The notes below the pieces were generated by a model. That model did no database searches. It was not told where the DNA came from and saw only the letters and a list, made by a program, of their open reading frames with translations. This document shows, piece by piece, positions 26,383 through 34,757 of a stretch of 64,000 bases of DNA. The stretch comes from Pedobacter sp. MR2016-24. GTDB lineage: Bacteria; Bacteroidota; Bacteroidia; Sphingobacteriales; Sphingobacteriaceae. The first letter of the stretch is position 1. Each line of letters opens with the position of its first letter. The translations under genes were made by a program, and so were the position numbers. Where the stretch lies: NCBI RefSeq assembly GCF_026239655.1, contig NZ_JAPIVO010000008.1, forward strand, positions 1-64,000, in the 5' to 3' direction.

Positions 26383-27798
26383 CTACTTTATTAAATTTAA
26401 TAAAACCACGTTTTCAACATGTTGTGTATGCGGGAACATATCTACAGGCTTAATTCTGCCCACTGTATATTTCTCTTTTAACAAAGCCAGGTCCCTTGCC
26501 TGTGTAGCCGCATTACAGCTTACATAAACAATCTTTTCGGCTTCCATTTCCAACAACCTTTCCACTACATCTGCATGCATCCCTGCCCTTGGCGGATCTG
26601 TAATCACCACATCAGGTTTACCATGTTCAGCAATAAATTCCCTGGTTAAGATATCTTTCATATCTCCTGCATAAAACAGCGTATTAGCTATTCCATTCAA
26701 TTCGGAATTGAACTTTGCATCTTCAATAGCTGTAGGCACATATTCTACACCAATCACTTTTTTCACACTGGCAGCTACAAAATTTGCAATGGTACCGGCA
26801 CCGGTATATAAATCATAAACCAGCTCATCTCCCGAGAAACCAGCAAATTCTTTAGTGATCTTGTACAACTCATGCGCCTGCATAGAATTGGTCTGATAGA
26901 AAGACTTCGCCCCTATCTTGAACCTCAGCCCATTCATTTCCTCAAAGATATAATCTCTTCCTGAGTAGGTAATCACGTCCTGATCAAAGATGGTGTCATT
27001 CTTTTTCTGGTTCATGATATATAACAATGAGGTAATTTCAGGGAAGCTGGTCTTCAGGTATTCCATCAAACCATCAACCTGATCCTGCGTTGCATACGCA
27101 AAAACCACTACTACCATTACCTCACCTGTCGATGACGTACGGATAATCAGGTTTCTGAGGTTACCTTCATGGTTACGTAAATCATAAAAAGTAAGCCCCA
27201 TTCTCAACGCGTATCCCCTTACCTGATTTCTCAGTGTATTGGAAGGTTCTGCCTGTAAATAACAATGCTGTACATCAAGGATCTTGTCAAAACGTAAGGG
27301 CACGTGGAAACCGAGTGCATTCATTTCCAATCCTTCACGGTCTTCCATATCCTGCTGATTTAACCAGCGTTTATTGGAGAAGGTATATTCTAATTTATTG
27401 CGGTAATATTTATTCTCTGCTGAACCCAGAATAGGCTCCATGGAAGAAGTATCAATTTTGGCAAGACGCTGTAAAGCAGCTTCTACATTTTTCTGTTTAA
27501 ACTGCAGCTGAGCGTCATATTGCATATGCTGCCATTTACAACCACCGCAGGTACCAAAATGCTGACAGAAAGGATCTGTTCTATGTACAGATGGCGTATG
27601 CAGTGTTTCGATAACAGCTTCTGCAAGATTCTTTTTCTTTTTAACAATCCGGACATCTGCAATGTCTCCGGGAACGGCCTTATCAACAAACACGACTAAT
27701 TCATCGGCCTTACCCACACCCTTGCCTTCCTCGGCAATATCAATAATACTTAAGTTGGGAAGGATAGTAACCGTTCCAGCTTTTCTATTTCTACTCAT
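26383..27798 (-). CDS. rlmD: 23S rRNA (uracil-5-)-methyltransferase, RlmD/TrmA family
   Basis: The 471-residue protein has an N-terminal TRAM RNA-binding domain. A cysteine cluster, FCQHFGTCGGCKWQHM, is likely a [4Fe-4S] site. The SAM-binding motif DLYTGAGTIANF is followed by TDPPRAGMHADVV and the catalytic SCNAATQARD. These mark the RumA-type m5U methyltransferases, which modify 23S rRNA. Which uridine (RlmD or RlmC site) cannot be told from sequence alone. The genes around it do not add information. Confidence 0.88.
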   Translation of the reverse strand: MSRNRKAGTVTILPNLSIIDIAEEGKGVGKADELVVFVDKAVPGDIADVRIVKKKKNLAEAVIETLHTPSVHRTDPFCQHFGTCGGCKWQHMQYDAQLQFKQKNVEAALQRLAKIDTSSMEPILGSAENKYYRNKLEYTFSNKRWLNQQDMEDREGLEMNALGFHVPLRFDKILDVQHCYLQAEPSNTLRNQVRGYALRMGLTFYDLRNHEGNLRNLIIRTSSTGEVMVVVVFAYATQDQVDGLMEYLKTSFPEITSLLYIMNQKKNDTIFDQDVITYSGRDYIFEEMNGLRFKIGAKSFYQTNSMQAHELYKITKEFAGFSGDELVYDLYTGAGTIANFVAASVKKVIGVEYVPTAIEDAKFNSELNGIANTLFYAGDMKDILTREFIAEHGKPDVVITDPPRAGMHADVVERLLEMEAEKIVYVSCNAATQARDLALLKEKYTVGRIKPVDMFPHTQHVENVVLLNLIK

Positions 27799-27997
27799 TC
27801 TGCTGCAAAGCTAAAGCTTGTATTTAATACTTCCTAGTATTTTCAGCATACTGCAGGAGAGCTGACCCGATCTTTAAGTAATTATCGTCTGATTTATTCC
27901 TGAGATGAGTTTTGGGGGATACTATTTTTTAGGAGACATGAGCATTTCCCTGAGCTATAGGACATAGCTCAATAATAAGAAAATGATGTATTAACCT

Positions 27998-28108
27998 TTA
28001 CTTACCAAAAATTTTAAGGATTAAACCAAAAATACCTTCAACAAGATTAAAGCTTACATCGAATTTTTCATCAACCAATATAGTAATCTCTAATATCTCT
28101 TTGCTCAT
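27998..28108 (-). CDS. Candidate 36-residue amphipathic small protein
   Basis: The ATG at 28106-28108 opens a 36-codon frame ending in TAA. The N-terminal half is acidic and strand-like (MSKEILEITILVDEKFDVS). The C-terminal half, NLVEGIFGLILKIFGK, is a hydrophobic amphipathic helix with Lys near the end, resembling membrane-active peptides. A near-consensus promoter (TTTG, 20 bp, TATATTTA) and an inverted repeat operator lie directly upstream. It sits downstream of tetR on the same strand. No family is recognised. Real expression is likely from the promoter layout, but the function is unknown. Confidence 0.5.
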   Translation of the reverse strand: MSKEILEITILVDEKFDVSFNLVEGIFGLILKIFGK

Positions 28109-28160
28109 TGTAAATGATGTTACAATTGTAAATATAGAGGTTTATATACCGAAAACCAAA
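28107..28160 (-). promoter_or_regulatory. Promoter and overlapping operator of the 36-codon ORF
   Basis: Read on the minus strand, TTTG (28157-28160) and TATATTTA (28129-28136) are spaced by 20 bp, matching the Bacteroidota promoter except for the last base. ATTGTAA at 28107-28113 is inverted as TTACAAT at 28120-28126 with a 6-bp gap, and TTACAATTGTAA (28120-28131) is itself a palindrome. The operator covers the expected transcription start, as expected for repression. Confidence 0.5.
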
Positions 28161-28218
28161 TCGGTTCACAACAATAAAATGTAAACAAATTGTACGCAAA
28201 TTGTGAATAAGCTGCTGA

Positions 28219-28797
28219 TTACAGTGCGGCTTTAACGAGAAATGGCAATAATTCCTTCTGGAAGCTGACGAAGTTTTTTCTTACATCGGCATCGCTGACA
28301 GAGGTAAAGGCAAAAGAGAATACGATACTTTTACTTGCTTTAAGAAGAAAAGCGAGACCTTCCCTGCGGGATGGATTATTTTTAAAATGGTCAAGTCCGA
28401 GATAAGCAGACAACAATAAGGATTCGAGCTGATCTGAAAGATGTTTTAAAAACTCCTGCGAGTTTGCGTTTTCACGTACAAAATCCCATCCGATAAATTC
28501 ATTGCAGACAGTATAGGTGAGTCGGCAGGTCTTCATTACCAGCGCTTTCAGATGTTCTTCCTCATCTACAAATTGTGCTTTATTTTTTAAGATTTCATGC
28601 AGATTGAGGTCGAGATAATCCATCAGAATGGCATCAAGCACCTGTTCTTTACTTTCAAAATACTTGTAAATTGTTGCCTTCGCGATCCTTGCTTTTTTTG
28701 CAATCTCGTTTACGCTGGTTTTGTGATACCCGTATTTCCTGAATAACTCTTTAGCAGCTCTAATGATGCTCTCTTTAATCTTTTCTGGTTCCATCAA
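28219..28797 (-). CDS. TetR family transcriptional regulator
   Basis: The 192-residue protein has an N-terminal TetR helix-turn-helix (about 9-55), with SVNEIAKKARIAKATIYKYF and the following ESKEQVLDAI. The C-terminal ligand domain is all helical and unassigned. Its ATG overlaps the stop of the lipoprotein gene by 4 bp, so expression is coupled to it. The operator-like inverted repeat 100 bp downstream, in front of the small ORF, is a plausible target. Confidence 0.9.
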   Translation of the reverse strand: MMEPEKIKESIIRAAKELFRKYGYHKTSVNEIAKKARIAKATIYKYFESKEQVLDAILMDYLDLNLHEILKNKAQFVDEEEHLKALVMKTCRLTYTVCNEFIGWDFVRENANSQEFLKHLSDQLESLLLSAYLGLDHFKNNPSRREGLAFLLKASKSIVFSFAFTSVSDADVRKNFVSFQKELLPFLVKAAL

Positions 28798-29198
28798 TTA
28801 GTTACTTGATAATTATTTCCTGTGACGAGTATACTATAAGTTCTCAGTGCTATTTTAGCCGGGGCCTTTGAAGGCGTTCCATCCAGCAGCGAGTATTTTG
28901 CGCCTGTACAAGGGTCTGTTACTGTATAGGCATTATCTAAAGTTACGGCACATCTGTTTTCGGGATTTACCGTACTGCACCTGTCGTATGCCTTATAACC
29001 ATTTAAAGAATTATAAGCTATAATGACGCCAGCCACTCCGCCATCCATAAAAATAGCACCATTCGCTTTTAAAGCAGATAATTGGTCAGGGCTAAAGAAA
29101 CCAACCAGGTTAACCGCCACATTTGGCACCTGGTTAGTTTCTTTTCCACAGGCAGAAAATAAAAACAGCATCAATATAAAGCCTGTAATTTTTCCCAT
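28794..29198 (-). CDS. Rieske-like lipoprotein lacking the cluster ligands
   Basis: The 134-residue protein has a lipobox, LFSAC (Cys17). The C-terminal half, DRCSTVNPENRC and then DPCTGAKYSLLDGTP with a closing PAKIALRTYSI, follows the outline of a Rieske ferredoxin domain. In active Rieske proteins the boxes read CxH and CxxH. Here the histidines are missing, so a [2Fe-2S] cluster is unlikely. It lies between pheS and tetR and probably shares their transcript. The Rieske relation is my inference from pattern; the function is unknown. Confidence 0.6.
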   Translation of the reverse strand: MGKITGFILMLFLFSACGKETNQVPNVAVNLVGFFSPDQLSALKANGAIFMDGGVAGVIIAYNSLNGYKAYDRCSTVNPENRCAVTLDNAYTVTDPCTGAKYSLLDGTPSKAPAKIALRTYSILVTGNNYQVTN

Positions 29199-29217
29199 AT
29201 GCTTAAATAAACGTCAT

Positions 29218-30255
29218 TTAGATCAATGAAGTTTTATATTGTTTAAGGAAACGGGCGTCGTTTTCTGAAAACAGACGCAAATCCTTAATTTCAAATTTCA
29301 GATTGGCAATACGTTCTATGCCCATACCAAAAGCGAAACCACTATATTTTTTACTATCTACACCACAGTTTTCCAGCACATTCGGATCAACCATACCACA
29401 GCCAAGGATTTCTACCCAACCGCTATATTTACATAACTGGCAGCCAGCGCCTTTACAGATCGTACAGGAAATATCCATCTCCGCAGAAGGCTCTGTGAAA
29501 GGAAAATAAGAGGGGCGGAAACGAACTTTGGTTCCTTCACCATATAATTCCTGTACAAAGTAGAACAGGGTTTGTTTTAAGTCTGCAAAAGAAACATTTT
29601 CATCTACATACAGCCCTTCAACCTGATGGAAAAAGCAATGTGCACGGGCTGATATTGCTTCGTTTCTGTACACGCGTCCAGGCATCAGGGCTCTGAAAGG
29701 AGGTTTACCTGCTTCCATCATCCTCACCTGAACAGATGAAGTATGTGTTCTTAAGGCAATATCTCCTTTTTCACCACCTTTTTTAATGAAGAAAGTGTCC
29801 TGCATATCTCTTGCCGGATGCTCTTCAGGAAAGTTCAGTGCAGAGAAGTTATGCCAGTCGTCCTCAATCTCTGGTCCTTCTGCCACCACGAATCCAAGTT
29901 TGCTGAAAATGTCGACAATTTCCCTGCGCACCAGGGCCAGAGGGTGACGTGAGCCTACCTCAAAACCTGCACCAGGCAAGGTCAGATCCAGTCCGGCATC
30001 CTTTTTACTGTGACTGGTTTCTTCCTGTTCCTTAAGAGACTGGTATTTAGCTTCGGCCAGTTGCTTGAATTCATTCAATACCTTGCCTAAAGTCCTTTTC
30101 TCTTCTGTGGATACGGACTTAAATTCTTCAAATATATCTTTGATAATTCCCTTAGTACCAAGGAATTTTATTCTAAATTGCTCTAATTCATCTGCATTTG
30201 TAGTAGCAAATGCATCTATTTCTGCGGTATACTGTGTGATCTTATCTTGCAACAT
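29218..30255 (-). CDS. pheS: Phenylalanine-tRNA ligase alpha subunit
   Basis: The 345-residue class II synthetase alpha chain starts with the coiled-coil N terminus, has FRPSYFPFTEPSAEMDI (motif 2 region) and ends with motif 3, FGMGIERIANL. The CTICKGAGCQLCKYSGW segment is the usual cysteine-bearing loop. It charges tRNA-Phe as part of an alpha2beta2 enzyme; pheT is not adjacent here. It is followed 19 bp later by the lipoprotein gene. Confidence 0.96.
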   Translation of the reverse strand: MLQDKITQYTAEIDAFATTNADELEQFRIKFLGTKGIIKDIFEEFKSVSTEEKRTLGKVLNEFKQLAEAKYQSLKEQEETSHSKKDAGLDLTLPGAGFEVGSRHPLALVRREIVDIFSKLGFVVAEGPEIEDDWHNFSALNFPEEHPARDMQDTFFIKKGGEKGDIALRTHTSSVQVRMMEAGKPPFRALMPGRVYRNEAISARAHCFFHQVEGLYVDENVSFADLKQTLFYFVQELYGEGTKVRFRPSYFPFTEPSAEMDISCTICKGAGCQLCKYSGWVEILGCGMVDPNVLENCGVDSKKYSGFAFGMGIERIANLKFEIKDLRLFSENDARFLKQYKTSLI

Positions 30256-30315
30256 AATGCCAAATATACAGCTATTTCAGGAATATTAGGATACCTGCCT
30301 GAAGATGTAGATGCT

Positions 30316-30369
30316 AATATATACAGGAAAAGCCGGAAGCAATTGCATCCGGCTTTTCCTGTATATATT
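30316..30369 (-). terminator. Strong terminator downstream of kbl
   Basis: A perfect 22-bp stem (30316-30337 with 30348-30369) encloses a 10-base loop. It lies 11 bp beyond the kbl stop in the direction of transcription and separates kbl from pheS. Confidence 0.85.
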
Positions 30370-30379
30370 TAAACGAGCT

Positions 30380-31567
30380 TTAGATTACCTTTAACGCTTT
30401 ACCCACCTTAATAAAAGCTGCAATTGCTTTATCCAGGTGATGTTGTTCATGCGCTGCAGAAAGCTGTACGCGGATACGGGCTTTTCCCTGCGGAACAACC
30501 GGATAATAAAATCCGATTACATAGATTCCTTCATCCAGCATTTTAGCCGCAAATTCCTGCGCCAGTTTAGCTTCATATAACATCACAGGTACGATAGGAT
30601 GAATTCCCTCTTTGATATCAAAACCAGCTGCTGTCATTTTCTGACGGAAATACATGGTATTGTGTTCTAACTTATCGCGCAGCTCCGTCGTTTCGCTTAA
30701 CATATCCAATACCGCAACAGATGCTCCGGCTATCGCAGGCGCTAATGTATTAGAGAAAAGATATGGTCTTGAGCGCTGACGCAGCATATCAATGATCTCT
30801 TTTTTACCAGCAGTAAAACCACCGGAAGCTCCACCAAGGGCTTTACCTAAGGTACCGGTAATGATATCAATCCTGTCCATTACGCCACAGTGCTCATGAG
30901 TACCTCTTCCGGTTTTACCCATGAAACCGGAACAATGTGATTCATCAATCATTACCAGTGCTTCATATTGATCAGCCAGGTCACATATTTTATCCAGTTG
31001 TGCAATTGTTCCATCCATTGAAAATGCACCATCAGTAACGATGATCCTGTGACGGCAACCAGCGGCAGCTTTTAACTGCTCTTCCAGATCGTTCATATCA
31101 CTATGTTTATACCTGAATCTTTTCGCTTTACACAAACGCACGCCATCGATGATTGAAGCATGATTAAGTTCATCTGAAATAATAGCATCCTGATCATTGA
31201 ACAAAGGTTCAAATACACCCCCATTTGCATCAAATGCAGCTGCATACAAGATCGTGTCTTCAGTTCCCAGAAATTCAGAAAGCTTTTGTTCCAGTTCTTT
31301 ATGCACATCCTGTGTACCACAGATAAAACGCACAGAAGACATGCCGTAACCGTACTGGTCAATTGCCGCCTTTGCTGCAGCAGTTACTCTCGGATCTGAT
31401 GACAGACCTAAATAATTATTCGCACAAAAATTTACCACTTCCTGTCCGGTACTCACCTTTATATCGGCACCCTGAGGAGTCACAATAACCCTTTCACGTT
31501 TATATAAACCGTCGTTTTCAATCTGTTCAAGTTCTTGCTGAAGAACCGGCTGCAATGTTTTATACAT
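30380..31567 (-). CDS. kbl: Glycine C-acetyltransferase (2-amino-3-ketobutyrate CoA ligase)
   Basis: The 395-residue PLP enzyme of the alpha-oxoamine synthase family has VNFCANNYLGL, SDELNHASIIDGVRL, a cofactor-contacting IDESHCSGF, and the PLP-lysine motif TGTLGKALGG. It closely resembles E. coli Kbl and cleaves 2-amino-3-ketobutyrate with CoA to glycine and acetyl-CoA in threonine breakdown. I chose the ATG at 31567 (MYKTLQPV); the longer frame starts with TTG and adds nine unconserved residues. The partner threonine dehydrogenase gene is not adjacent. Confidence 0.92.
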   Translation of the reverse strand: MYKTLQPVLQQELEQIENDGLYKRERVIVTPQGADIKVSTGQEVVNFCANNYLGLSSDPRVTAAAKAAIDQYGYGMSSVRFICGTQDVHKELEQKLSEFLGTEDTILYAAAFDANGGVFEPLFNDQDAIISDELNHASIIDGVRLCKAKRFRYKHSDMNDLEEQLKAAAGCRHRIIVTDGAFSMDGTIAQLDKICDLADQYEALVMIDESHCSGFMGKTGRGTHEHCGVMDRIDIITGTLGKALGGASGGFTAGKKEIIDMLRQRSRPYLFSNTLAPAIAGASVAVLDMLSETTELRDKLEHNTMYFRQKMTAAGFDIKEGIHPIVPVMLYEAKLAQEFAAKMLDEGIYVIGFYYPVVPQGKARIRVQLSAAHEQHHLDKAIAAFIKVGKALKVI

Positions 31568-32030
31568 GTTTTTATGATTTGCTGTTGCGTTCAAAGTTAT
31601 AAAATAACCTTTGAGATGTAAATTAATTTTATGGGCTGTGCGACACAGACCTGCTACAAATCTATCGAATGAACAATAAAAACGCTACCTGCGTCGATTC
31701 ATGTTTTTTTTACTTGTGAAAATACCCGGGGATAAGCGGAAAAAAGTCGGTTAGCTGAGTTCTATTTTAAACTCATCTGAAGCGTTTTTGCTCCAAAGCA
31801 CTGGAATAGAATGTCTTCAGGATATATTGAAATATGCCGGTTGCTGAAAAAATCTACGGCAGCACCACCCCGACCTTAAATTAAACACAACGCTTGTTAA
31901 TTGAAATATTTTATAATTAAAAATAATTAAACAAAAACAATTTTACATATATTGCAATTAATTATTACCATTAGATATTTAAAACAGATACAAAACCTTA
32001 TTAATAACAACCATTAAACCAATTACTACT
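31568..32030. other. Intergenic region between kbl and the S24 regulator gene
   Basis: This 463-bp divergent gap becomes very AT-rich over its last 130 bp. I see no ORF with plausible composition, no clear TAnnTTTG box and no strong stem-loop. It presumably holds the two divergent promoters. A small RNA in the GC-richer middle (about 31720-31880) cannot be ruled out. Confidence 0.5.
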
Positions 32031-32711
32031 ATGACTGAAAATTCAAGAGAAAATTATGGCAGAAGATTTAAAGAGGTAAGATCAGAGCTGGATAAGACGT
32101 TAAAAGAATTCTATTCTCCCGTTGCAACACATGTAAACAACTTCTCCCCGATAGAAAATGGACGGAGGCTGATTGGCAAACGCCTGGCTGAAGATGTGAT
32201 CAAGCACTGGAAGATTAATCAGGAGTGGATGAATACTGGCTCAGGGAACATGTTTCTTGAACCGGTAAAAACAACCAGAACAATGGATGAGGCGGACCTT
32301 TCAGGTGTTCCTTATTACAGTGTTAACATTTCCGAACCGAACGCAAGCGGATTTAATCTCTTAAAAGAAACTCCGGAGTACTATGTTAACTTCCGGCCCT
32401 TTAATGACTGTGATGCTTATCTGCCGATTTATGGTGACAGTATGTACCCGAAATATGCCAGCGGTGAAATTATTGCAGTACGGGAGATACATAATCCTGA
32501 TGTAATCCAGTGGGGTGAGGCTTATCTGATTGTGGCAGATGACACAGCAAATAACTTATCCACCGTAAAACTGCTCTTTGAGCATACCCATGGAAACAAG
32601 CTTGTCTTACGTGCTTCAAATCCAAATTACAAAGGTGATACCATTATTGAAAGAGGAGCTATCAGAAGGATGTTTCTTGTAAAGGGGAAAATTATGCGGA
32701 ACCAATTATGA
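32031..32711 (+). CDS. S24/LexA-like peptidase-domain regulator
   Basis: The 226-residue protein has a C-terminal S24 domain with the catalytic pair visible as Ser137 in IYGDSMYPKYASGEII and Lys180 in NLSTVKLLF. The N-terminal 75 residues are helical and may be a DNA-binding domain, though no clean helix-turn-helix is seen. Such proteins are often phage-type repressors that self-cleave. No cleavage site is obvious and no phage genes adjoin. It is a monocistronic unit with a terminator downstream. Confidence 0.78.
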   Translation: MTENSRENYGRRFKEVRSELDKTLKEFYSPVATHVNNFSPIENGRRLIGKRLAEDVIKHWKINQEWMNTGSGNMFLEPVKTTRTMDEADLSGVPYYSVNISEPNASGFNLLKETPEYYVNFRPFNDCDAYLPIYGDSMYPKYASGEIIAVREIHNPDVIQWGEAYLIVADDTANNLSTVKLLFEHTHGNKLVLRASNPNYKGDTIIERGAIRRMFLVKGKIMRNQL

Positions 32712-32744
32712 TTTGAAACCATATTTAAAAACCAGGTAAAAAAG

Positions 32745-32775
32745 AAAGGGATGCTCTATCCAGATCCATCCCTTT
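32745..32775 (+). terminator. Terminator of the S24 regulator gene
   Basis: AAAGGGATG (32745-32753) pairs with CATCCCTTT (32767-32775) around a 13-base loop and is followed by one more T. The stem begins 34 bp after the stop codon. Confidence 0.75.
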
Positions 32776-33369
32776 TCTAACCAAATATAAACCTGTATGA
32801 ACGGGTCTTTGTCTTATGATGCTAGCTTAACATCTTTTAAAATCTATGTAAATCATGATATCTGTTCAAGTCTTAAAATATCATTGTTAAAATCAAATCT
32901 GCGATATTCTCGTATCGACTCCACAATATTAAGACTTTTTAATCGAAATAAATACGATAAAATTGAATTTTTTCATAAATAAGTCAAACAAAACCACTAA
33001 AAACACAAAACATGAACAAACAAAAGTAAATTATATTAAAAATAACAGATCGAAACCCACAATTACTATAATAAACCAACGGAAAAGCCAAAAAAAATCG
33101 AACAAACAGAATTATTGGACCTAATATTTCAGAAAATATGGAGATTTACATAGCAAACAGCGCTAATAAGCGCAGATGAACAGCCACCAATAGAAGCGGT
33201 GATTAAATTATACGTTACTAATTTCTTAACAGACCAGCAGGGAATTTAAAGACATCAGGACTTCATCATTGCATGATAATCAATACAATTAACATACACA
33301 TGAAACCCGGGCCATTAATAGCAAGAAACAATCCGGAAGGAAGTGGATAACAAAAAATTGAAACACATC
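32776..33369. other. AT-rich intergenic region, possibly with gene debris
   Basis: About 590 bp separate the S24 unit from the small membrane ORF. A 61-codon plus-strand frame (32797-32982) has no credible composition. A 13-codon ATG frame at 33138-33179, and an overlapping +1 frame ending at 33249, would read as one 35-40 residue peptide if a base were inserted or deleted. This could be a remnant of a small gene. A 16-codon ORF at 33300-33350 is not supported by anything else. Confidence 0.4.
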
Positions 33370-33501
33370 TTATTTGCTATGCTTACTTACAGCTGAGATG
33401 ATTTTTGAAAGATTTTTCTTTTTGGTGATTTTGTAAGTACCAATAAGCACCATTGACGCAATAACTGCTGTAAAGAGGAAGTTAAACGATCTTTTCTCCA
33501 T
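33370..33501 (-). CDS. Candidate 43-residue single-pass membrane protein
   Basis: The ATG at 33499-33501 opens 43 codons ending in TAA. The sequence has a short basic N terminus (MEKRSFNF), one hydrophobic helix (about 8-22, FLFTAVIASMVLIGT) and a very basic C-terminal tail (KITKKKNLSKI). It looks like a genuine small inner-membrane peptide with the positive tail in the cytoplasm. A perfect Bacteroidota promoter lies 43 bp upstream of the start, which strongly supports expression. No family is recognised. Confidence 0.6.
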   Translation of the reverse strand: MEKRSFNFLFTAVIASMVLIGTYKITKKKNLSKIISAVSKHSK

Positions 33502-33543
33502 GACCTGATCAAATTAAATTGTGAATACAATCTGATTCGCCAT

Positions 33544-33573
33544 CAAATTTACTTACAGACCTGAGAGAGTCAA
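33544..33573 (-). promoter_or_regulatory. Consensus Bacteroidota promoter of the 43-codon ORF
   Basis: On the minus strand TTG (33571-33573) is followed after exactly 19 bp by TAAATTTG (33544-33551), a full match to TTG-N19-TAnnTTTG. Transcription should start near 33537, leaving a 5' leader of about 35 bases before the ATG at 33501. Confidence 0.7.
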
Positions 33574-33658
33574 TTATGAATTGATAAAGCGCTGATTGTT
33601 AATCCCAATTTAGGAAAAATTAAGATTACAAACAAATAATTTAAATGGATAAAAAATA

Positions 33659-34681
33659 TTATTTCGCCGCAGAGGTAGTGTCATCAGCACTAATAGCTTC
33701 CCATAACATATCTTTCAGTTCAGTAATCCCTTTTTGAGCTACTGAAGAGATAAATATAGAAGGGATGTTTGCCGGCACATCTTTTTTGATCTCGGCTACC
33801 AACTCATCATCCAGCATATCAGATTTCGTGATAGCCAGCAAATGGGGTTTCTGCATCAGTTCAGGATTATATTCTTCCAGTTCACGCTTTAAGATTTCAT
33901 ACTCTTCAGTAATTGTCCTGTTAGTATCTGCAGGCACCATAAATAACAATACAGAATTACGTTCAATATGGCGCAAAAACCGATATCCCAGTCCTTTTCC
34001 TTTAGAAGCGCCTTCGATGATTCCCGGAATATCTGCCATCACAAATGATTTGCTTCCACGGTAAGATACAATGCCAAGATTAGGAACGAGTGTAGTAAAG
34101 GGATAGTCAGCAATTTCAGGTTTTGCTGCGGAAACGACAGAAAGTAAGGTAGACTTACCGGCGTTCGGGAAGCCCACTAATCCAACATCCGCCAGAACTT
34201 TCAGTTCAAGTACTACCCACTGCTCTGTACCCGATTCACCAGGCTGCGCAAAACGCGGAGTTTGTAAGGTAGAAGTCTTAAAGTGCCAGTTACCCAGGCC
34301 ACCTCTCCCGCCGGGAGTAGCAATCTCAGTTTGTCCGTCTTCAGTAATTTCAAACAAGGTCTCCCCCGTTTCAGCATCTTTGGCGATTGTTCCTAAAGGA
34401 ACATCAAGATACTCGTCTTTGCCGGACTTGCCTGTACTGGTAGAACTCGATCCGGGTCCGCCATCAGCAGCCAGGATATGTTTGCGGTATTTCAAGTGCA
34501 GCAGCGTCCAGAATTGTGCATTACCCCTTAGGATAATATGCCCTCCTCTTCCGCCATCACCACCATCAGGACCACCGGTAGATGTCATTTTATCGCGGTG
34601 CAAATGTGAAGATCCAGATCCGCCCTTACCAGAACGAAAACATATTTTAACGTAATCTACAAAATTTGAACCTTGTGACAT
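33659..34681 (-). CDS. obg: GTPase Obg (CgtA)
   Basis: The 340-residue protein has the Gly-rich N-terminal Obg fold (1-160, with GGDGGRGGH) and a GTPase domain. That domain has G1 GFPNAGKST at 170-178, the DIPGIIEGAS switch region, and the guanine-specificity box near TKSD. Obg binds the 50S ribosome and links assembly to stringent control. There is no C-terminal OCT domain, as is normal outside Firmicutes. It lies 76 bp downstream of adk, with a small hairpin between them. Confidence 0.96.
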   Translation of the reverse strand: MSQGSNFVDYVKICFRSGKGGSGSSHLHRDKMTSTGGPDGGDGGRGGHIILRGNAQFWTLLHLKYRKHILAADGGPGSSSTSTGKSGKDEYLDVPLGTIAKDAETGETLFEITEDGQTEIATPGGRGGLGNWHFKTSTLQTPRFAQPGESGTEQWVVLELKVLADVGLVGFPNAGKSTLLSVVSAAKPEIADYPFTTLVPNLGIVSYRGSKSFVMADIPGIIEGASKGKGLGYRFLRHIERNSVLLFMVPADTNRTITEEYEILKRELEEYNPELMQKPHLLAITKSDMLDDELVAEIKKDVPANIPSIFISSVAQKGITELKDMLWEAISADDTTSAAK

Positions 34682-34710
34682 AACCTGTTATTTTTCCTTA
34701 CAAACAAGAA

Positions 34711-34739
34711 TAGCGGGAAGAACTTAATCCGTCCCGCTA
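34711..34739 (-). terminator. Intercistronic hairpin between adk and obg
   Basis: TAGCGGGA (34711-34718) pairs with TCCCGCTA (34732-34739) around 13 bases. On the minus strand only scattered T residues follow, so it may attenuate rather than stop read-through from adk into obg. Confidence 0.45.
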
Positions 34740-34757
34740 CGCTTAAAATTATTTAAA

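Noticed and set aside
27951..27971. 8-bp hairpin (TGAGCTAT/ATAGCTCA) as terminator of the 36-codon ORF
   Set aside because: No T tract follows on the minus strand; it may be incidental.
31568..31594. TTG start of kbl
   Set aside because: The ATG at 31567 gives the family's usual N terminus; the extension is unconserved.
32797..32982. 61-codon plus-strand frame downstream of the S24 gene
   Set aside because: Composition is that of AT-rich non-coding DNA, it follows a terminator and has no promoter box.
33300..33350. 16-codon ATG ORF (MKPGPLIARNNPEGSG)
   Set aside because: Too short to support; no RBS-like or promoter context and no recognised family.
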